From positions 1 through 46,547 of the forward strand of contig JAABTV010000026.1 of NCBI GenBank assembly GCA_011389685.1: a stretch of 46,547 bases of DNA. Reading direction: 5' to 3'. This stretch comes from Paracoccaceae bacterium. GTDB taxonomy: Bacteria > Pseudomonadota > Alphaproteobacteria > Rhodobacterales > Rhodobacteraceae. Positions 42,401 to 46,547 of the stretch are shown here, one piece after another (the first letter of the stretch is position 1; every line of letters starts with the position of its first letter). Position numbers and translations under genes: made by a program. The notes below the pieces were generated by a model that ran no database searches, was not told where the DNA came from, and saw only the letters and a list, made by a program, of their open reading frames with translations.

Positions 42401-45196
42401 TCAATGCGCTTCGGCCCAGTTGGTGCCTTGCCCTGCATCGACGGTCAGGGGAATGTCGAGATGCACGGCAGGGTGGGCCGCACCTTCCATCACCTCGCGG
42501 GCGGTGTCGATCAGGCGGTCGATCGCGCCTTCCTCGACCTCGAAGATCAACTCGTCATGCACCTGGAGCAGCATTTTCGCGGGCAGGCCGGCAATCGCGG
42601 CGGGCATGCGGATCATTGCGCGGCGGATCACGTCGGCGGCGGTGCCCTGGATCGGCGCGTTGATCGCGGCGCGGCGGGCGAAGGCGGCGCGCGGCCCCTT
42701 GGCGGAAATTTCTGGCGTGTGGATCTTGCGCCCGAAAAGCGTGGCGACGTGGCCATGTTCCTTGGCGAACTCCACCGTGTCGTCCATGTAGGCGCGAATG
42801 CCGGGGTAGCGTTTGAAATATGCATCGATGAACGCCTGCGCCTCGCTGCGCGGGATGCGCAGGTTGCGGGCGAGACCGAAACCGGAAATGCCGTAGATCA
42901 CGCCGAAATTGATCGCCTTGGCCTTGCGGCGCACATCGGGCGTCATCTCGTCCAGCGGCACGCCGAAGATTTCCGAGGCGGTCATGGCGTGGATGTCGTG
43001 GCCGTCGCGGAAGGCCTGTTTCATGGTGTCGATCCCGGCGACATGGGCGAGGATGCGCAGCTCGATCTGGGAATAATCGAGGCTGACGAGGCGGGTGCCC
43101 TCGGGGGCGATGAAGGCTTCGCGGATGCGGCGGCCTTCTTCGCTGCGCACGGGGATGTTTTGCAGGTTGGGATCGGTCGAGGCAAGGCGGCCAGTGCTGG
43201 CGCCGGTCTGGACGTAAGAGGTGTGGACGCGGCCGGTTTCGGGGTTGATGTGATCCTGAAGCGCGTCGGTATAGGTCGATTTGAGCTTGGCAAGCTGGCG
43301 CCAGTCGAGCACGCGTGCGGGCAGTTCGTGTTCGGTGGCCAGTTCCTCGAGCACATCCGCGCCGGTGGCATAGGCCCCGGTCTTGCCCTTCTTGCCGCCG
43401 TCGAGCGACATCTTGTCAAACAGGATCTCGCCCAGTTGCTTGGGAGAGCCGACATTGAATGTCTCGCCGGCCAGTTCGTGAATCTCGGCTTCGAGCGCGC
43501 CCATTTTCTGGGCGAAGGCGTTGGACATGCGCGAAAGCGTGTCGCGGTCGACGGTGATGCCGTGCATCTCCATTTCGGCCAGCACCGGGACCAGCGGGCG
43601 TTCGAGCGTTTCATAGACGGTGGTGACGCGGGCGCGGGGCAGTTGCGGTTTGAACTGGTGCCAGAGGCGCAGGGTGATGTCGGCATCCTCGGCGGCGTAT
43701 TTCACCGCCTCGTCGAGGGGCACGCGGTCAAAGGTGATCGCGGATTTGCCCGAGCCGATCAGATCCCTGATCGGGATCGGTTTGTGCGAGAGGTAGCGTT
43801 CGGAAAGCGCGTCCATGCCGTGCCCGTGGATGCCGGAATAAAGCGCGTAGGACATCAGCATGGTGTCGTCGATGGGGGCGATGCTGATGCCGTGGCGGGC
43901 GAGGATCTTGGCGTCGTATTTCATGTTCTGCCCGATCTTGAGGATCGCATCATCCTCGAGCACGGGTTTGAGCAGGGCGAGCGCCGCGTCGGTGTCCATC
44001 TGGGCTTCGGCGCGCGTGTCGGAGCCGAAGAGGTCATCGGCATTGCCGTTCTTGTGAGTGAGCGGCAGATAGGCGGCCTGACCCGGGATCACGGCGAGGG
44101 ATATGCCCACGAGTTCGGCCTGCATCTCGTCGAGCGAGGTGGTTTCGGTGTCGATGGCGACGTAACCGCGCGACTGGATCAGGTCGATCCAGCGGGTCAG
44201 AGCGTCGGCGTCGCGGATGCATTCGTATTGCGCGGGGTCGATGGGGGGAAATTCGGGGGCGGTATCGTCATTGGCGGCGGCGGGCGTGTCCTCGATGATC
44301 GGGGGTTCGACGCCCATCTTGTCGGCGATGCGTTTGGAAAGGGTGCGAAACTCCATCCTGGCCAGGAACGGCAGGAGCATGTCGGGGTCGGGGTCGTGCA
44401 CTTCGAGATCGTCGAGGGTGAAATCGAGCGGGGTGTCGGCCTTGAGCAGCACGAGGTCGCGCGACATGCGGATCTGGTCGGCTTTGGCGATCAGGGTTTC
44501 GCGGCGCTTGGGCTGCGTGATCTGGTCGGCGTTTTCCAGAAGCGTGTCGAGATCGCCGAATTCGTTGATCAGCAGCGCCGCGGTCTTGGGGCCGATCCCG
44601 GGCGCGCCGGGGATGTTGTCGACCGAGTCGCCCGAAAGCGCCTGCACATCGACCACGCGTTCGGGCGGCACGCCGAATTTCTCGATCACGCCGTCGCGGT
44701 CGATGCGGCGGTTCTTCATCGCGTCGAGCATTTCGACGCCGCCGCCGACAAGCTGCATCAGGTCCTTGTCGGACGAGATGATGGTGACGCGCCCGCCCAG
44801 GTCGCGGGCCTGGTTGGCGAGGGTGGCGATGATGTCGTCGGCCTCGTAACCTTCGATCTCGTGGCAGGCGACGTTGAAGGCGCGGGTGGCCTCGCGGGTG
44901 AGCGGAAACTGCGGCACGAGGTCTTCGGGCGCGGGCGGGCGGTTGGCCTTGTATTCGGGATAGAGGTCGTTGCGGAAGGTCTTGCCCGAATAGTCGAAGA
45001 TCACCGCGGCATGGGTCGGCGCGTCGTCGCCGCCGGCCTCTTCGACATATTTCTGGAGCATGTTGCAGAAGCCCGCGACCGCCCCGATGGGCAATCCGTC
45101 GGATTTTCGGGTTAGCGGCGGCAGCGCGTGATAGGCGCGAAAGATGAAGGCCGAGCCGTCGATGAGGTGCAGGTGGCAGCCTTTGCCGAATGACAT
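42401..45196 (-). CDS. polA: DNA polymerase I
   Basis: A 931-residue polymerase I with three domains. The 5'-3' exonuclease (about 1-310) contains LIDGSAFIFRAYHALPP and LSGDSVDNIPGAPGIGPKTA. The 3'-5' proofreading exonuclease (about 340-540) keeps the catalytic Asp-Glu pair in YVAIDTETTSLDEM. The polymerase domain has motif A DYSQIELRILAHV, motif B RRKAKAINFGVIYGIS, and motif C LLQVHDELIFEV. It fills gaps and removes primers in replication and repair. It is transcribed away from the secreted protein gene on the right. A long open frame on the opposite strand is a mirror of its codon pattern, not a gene. Confidence 0.98.
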   Translation of the reverse strand: MSFGKGCHLHLIDGSAFIFRAYHALPPLTRKSDGLPIGAVAGFCNMLQKYVEEAGGDDAPTHAAVIFDYSGKTFRNDLYPEYKANRPPAPEDLVPQFPLTREATRAFNVACHEIEGYEADDIIATLANQARDLGGRVTIISSDKDLMQLVGGGVEMLDAMKNRRIDRDGVIEKFGVPPERVVDVQALSGDSVDNIPGAPGIGPKTAALLINEFGDLDTLLENADQITQPKRRETLIAKADQIRMSRDLVLLKADTPLDFTLDDLEVHDPDPDMLLPFLARMEFRTLSKRIADKMGVEPPIIEDTPAAANDDTAPEFPPIDPAQYECIRDADALTRWIDLIQSRGYVAIDTETTSLDEMQAELVGISLAVIPGQAAYLPLTHKNGNADDLFGSDTRAEAQMDTDAALALLKPVLEDDAILKIGQNMKYDAKILARHGISIAPIDDTMLMSYALYSGIHGHGMDALSERYLSHKPIPIRDLIGSGKSAITFDRVPLDEAVKYAAEDADITLRLWHQFKPQLPRARVTTVYETLERPLVPVLAEMEMHGITVDRDTLSRMSNAFAQKMGALEAEIHELAGETFNVGSPKQLGEILFDKMSLDGGKKGKTGAYATGADVLEELATEHELPARVLDWRQLAKLKSTYTDALQDHINPETGRVHTSYVQTGASTGRLASTDPNLQNIPVRSEEGRRIREAFIAPEGTRLVSLDYSQIELRILAHVAGIDTMKQAFRDGHDIHAMTASEIFGVPLDEMTPDVRRKAKAINFGVIYGISGFGLARNLRIPRSEAQAFIDAYFKRYPGIRAYMDDTVEFAKEHGHVATLFGRKIHTPEISAKGPRAAFARRAAINAPIQGTAADVIRRAMIRMPAAIAGLPAKMLLQVHDELIFEVEEGAIDRLIDTAREVMEGAAHPAVHLDIPLTVDAGQGTNWAEAH

Positions 45197-45331
45197 ATGC
45201 GGTTCCCCCGGTTGGACCGGGACAGGTTTCGCATATGGGCGCGGGATCGGCTAGGGGGTTTGAGGCGATCCGGCATCGAGTCAGCCGCGGGCTCGAGAAA
45301 TCAAGCGAAATATGGTATGGGTGGAGCATCA

Positions 45332-45357
45332 GAGAAGCATTCATCTGATTGCTTCTC
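45332..45357. promoter_or_regulatory. Inverted repeat GAGAAGCA-N10-TGCTTCTC upstream of the secreted protein
   Basis: Perfect 8-bp arms (45332-45339 and 45350-45357) lie 23 nt upstream of the ATG at 45381, in a comparatively A/T-rich stretch (about 45295-45370) of the 184-nt gap shared with the divergent polA. It could be an operator or a leader hairpin. A Shine-Dalgarno (AAGGGAG) follows at about 45367. Confidence 0.5.
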
Positions 45358-45380
45358 CCGTATTTGAAGGGAGATGGCAG

Positions 45381-46418
45381 ATGCACCTTGGTTCGATTTT
45401 TTCCAGCCGTTTTCTCATCGGTTTCCTTGCGATCCTCTGTCTTGTCGGGGCGGCCACGGTCGCGCAGGCACAGCAGCTTTGGACCGACCGTTACGTGAGC
45501 CGGGCGAAATGCTCGGGCCACGCTGGAGCGGTTGGCCCCGAACGACACAGCAAGGCGATACAGGGGCACAAGTGGCCGCATCCGAGGGGAAGCGGGATCG
45601 AGTTCATCGATCACAATGCGCGCGGTATCAACGCCTTTGCCATCGGTCGTGGAAACACCAAGGCGATGCGCGCGCGGCTGTTGAACGCGGCCGGAACGGA
45701 AGCGTTCACCCGGCTCGACTTCGAGGGGCGAGGTGGGTCCAGCCCTTCGTTCGTGAGCGCGATCGTCGTCGAGTCCGTCGCTTACGCGGTGGCGCAACTG
45801 CGGTCGAGCGGTGCCGTGTCAGCCGGGGATCTGCAGGCAATCGACCAGTGGGTTCAGCGGCTTCTTCGAAATTCGGCCAAGCGCGCCGGCAGCCCGGACC
45901 ACAAGGCCGCGATTGCGACGGCGCATGTGCTTTGGGGGGCGGCCATCGCGGACAAACGCCGGTTTTCAAAGGGTTATCGTCAATTTCAGCGCGTCTTGCG
46001 CCCACTTCGGTCGCGGCCATATTTTTCGGCCAAGGTCCGCGTGAACAACGAGGTCATGCATCAGGTCGTCCATGGTGCGGTGGTGCTCAGGCGCAATGGC
46101 GTTGACCTGTTCACGGCCAGGAATGGCAAGCACACGCTTCACGACGCGGTGGCTTACCACGCGCAATCCGTGCGCAGTGCCGGGGCCAGGAAGCTTCGCA
46201 CATCGAGCGGTGCGGACGACCAGGCGAGAAGTATCATGCGCGCAAACGGATGGGGCACGCATCTTGCATGGATACCGCTCTACCTCAGCCATTATCCCGA
46301 TGCCGGGGCGGCGGGCGAGGTGCGCTCGTTGAACGCAACGCTTCGGCGTTCCGACCGAACGCCCTATTATGGTCGCCAGATCGGCATCCATTCCGACTGT
46401 CTTTATGGCCGATACTAG
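45381..46418 (+). CDS. Exported protein of unknown function, possible alginate-lyase-like helical fold
   Basis: A 345-residue protein with a clear signal peptide (hydrophobic core FLIGFLAILCLVGAATVAQA, cleavage expected after AQA). I do not recognise a family with certainty. The second half (KVRVNNEVMHQVVHGAVVL; NGKHTLHDAVAYHAQSV; THLAWIPLYLSHYPDAG) has the helix-rich, Asn/His/Tyr pattern seen in alginate-lyase (alpha/alpha) toroid proteins, where such residues line the cleft. The match is by eye and weak. Only two cysteines are seen in the mature protein, one near each end. AAGGGAG lies 7 nt before the ATG at 45381. It is flanked by polA and a possible insertion-sequence end, so recent acquisition is possible. 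Confidence 0.65.
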   Translation: MHLGSIFSSRFLIGFLAILCLVGAATVAQAQQLWTDRYVSRAKCSGHAGAVGPERHSKAIQGHKWPHPRGSGIEFIDHNARGINAFAIGRGNTKAMRARLLNAAGTEAFTRLDFEGRGGSSPSFVSAIVVESVAYAVAQLRSSGAVSAGDLQAIDQWVQRLLRNSAKRAGSPDHKAAIATAHVLWGAAIADKRRFSKGYRQFQRVLRPLRSRPYFSAKVRVNNEVMHQVVHGAVVLRRNGVDLFTARNGKHTLHDAVAYHAQSVRSAGARKLRTSSGADDQARSIMRANGWGTHLAWIPLYLSHYPDAGAAGEVRSLNATLRRSDRTPYYGRQIGIHSDCLYGRY

Positions 46419-46467
46419 GACGTTCCGCACTTGGTCGGGTTCATAATCGGCTCAATTCGCTCGGCCT

Positions 46468-46547
46468 TAACAGGCTGCTGAAAAAGGCCGGTCTCGACGC
46501 GGTTTCGAGAACATGATTCACTCCCGGCACGGCAGCGGCGGTGAGGG
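46468..46547 (+). mobile_element. Possible left end of an insertion sequence, cut by the window edge
   Basis: The segment ACAGGCTGCTGAAAAAGGCC (46471-46490) resembles, from memory, terminal sequences with 'GGCTGCTGAAAAA' found at the ends of many IS1182/IS5-type elements. An ATG at 46514 opens a frame that runs off the window (MIHSRHGSGGE), the spacing expected for a transposase start shortly inside the end. No transposase domain is visible in the part present, so the call rests on the end motif alone. Confidence 0.35.

Noticed and set aside
42404..45115. A very long open reading frame on the + strand opposite polA (about 900 codons)
   Set aside because: It mirrors the polA codon pattern in GC-rich DNA, has no recognisable domain and no ribosome site, while polA itself is unmistakable.
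1..46547. CRISPR arrays, tRNA or rRNA genes, phage modules
   Set aside because: No regularly spaced direct repeats, no cloverleaf or conserved rRNA segments and no phage structural genes were found by reading both strands.

Overview
The window is high-GC DNA from an alphaproteobacterium, most likely a marine member of the Rhodobacteraceae (Roseobacter group). This rests on family content: a deoC-linked two-domain ALDH16-type aldehyde dehydrogenase, tandem FAD/GcvT dimethylglycine-dehydrogenase-like enzymes, a TAXI-type TRAP transporter, a single-domain NaV channel, and TamA/TamB. No lineage could be tested by search. I support 34 protein-coding genes (one cut by the left edge). I see no rRNA, tRNA or CRISPR array. 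Genes are dense and many overlap by 4 nt.

Layout. 1-2663 (+): end of deoC and an ALDH16-type enzyme. 9653-2684 (-): a six-gene apparent operon led by an XRE-cupin regulator, then a GFA/CENP-V protein, a LysE-type exporter, an FAD/GcvT oxidoreductase, a four-helix membrane protein and a second FAD/GcvT oxidoreductase. This looks like N-methyl amino acid or betaine-type one-carbon catabolism under its own regulator. 9860-18637 (+): RarD-like transporter, YeeZ-like SDR, NaV channel, M20 deacylase, universal stress protein, CDF metal exporter, acyl-CoA thioesterase II and an SLC13-type permease with RCK-C domains. 24204-18665 (-): tamA-tamB, the outer-membrane assembly pair. 24549-27787 (+): TAXI-TRAP solute-binding protein and fused permease.

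41142-28130 (-) is the most distinctive part: about 13 kb of co-directional genes. In transcription order they are an SGNH hydrolase, a ThDP enzyme, a DAO-type FAD oxidoreductase, a peptide-type ABC binding protein, a secreted tannase/feruloyl-esterase, two ABC permeases, a fused double ATPase, an aldehyde dehydrogenase, a small transglutaminase-like protein with a Cys cluster, and an SDR. The enzymes can be drawn as import, amine oxidation, 2-oxo-acid decarboxylation and aldehyde oxidation; the substrate is unknown. The leader before the esterase is unusually rich in palindromes. 42262-41375 (-) is an ArgP-like LysR regulator and 45196-42401 (-) is polA. 45381-46418 (+) is an unrecognised secreted protein, and what may be the end of an insertion sequence follows at the right edge.

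Several gaps between genes hold more than spacer. Two copies of a hairpin-forming repeat lie at 16404-16665 and 27838-27978. A different GTTAACGCGG-headed repeat lies at 13868-13929 and 28003-28075. These two families form a mosaic downstream of + strand genes and are the best candidates here for an undescribed non-coding element.
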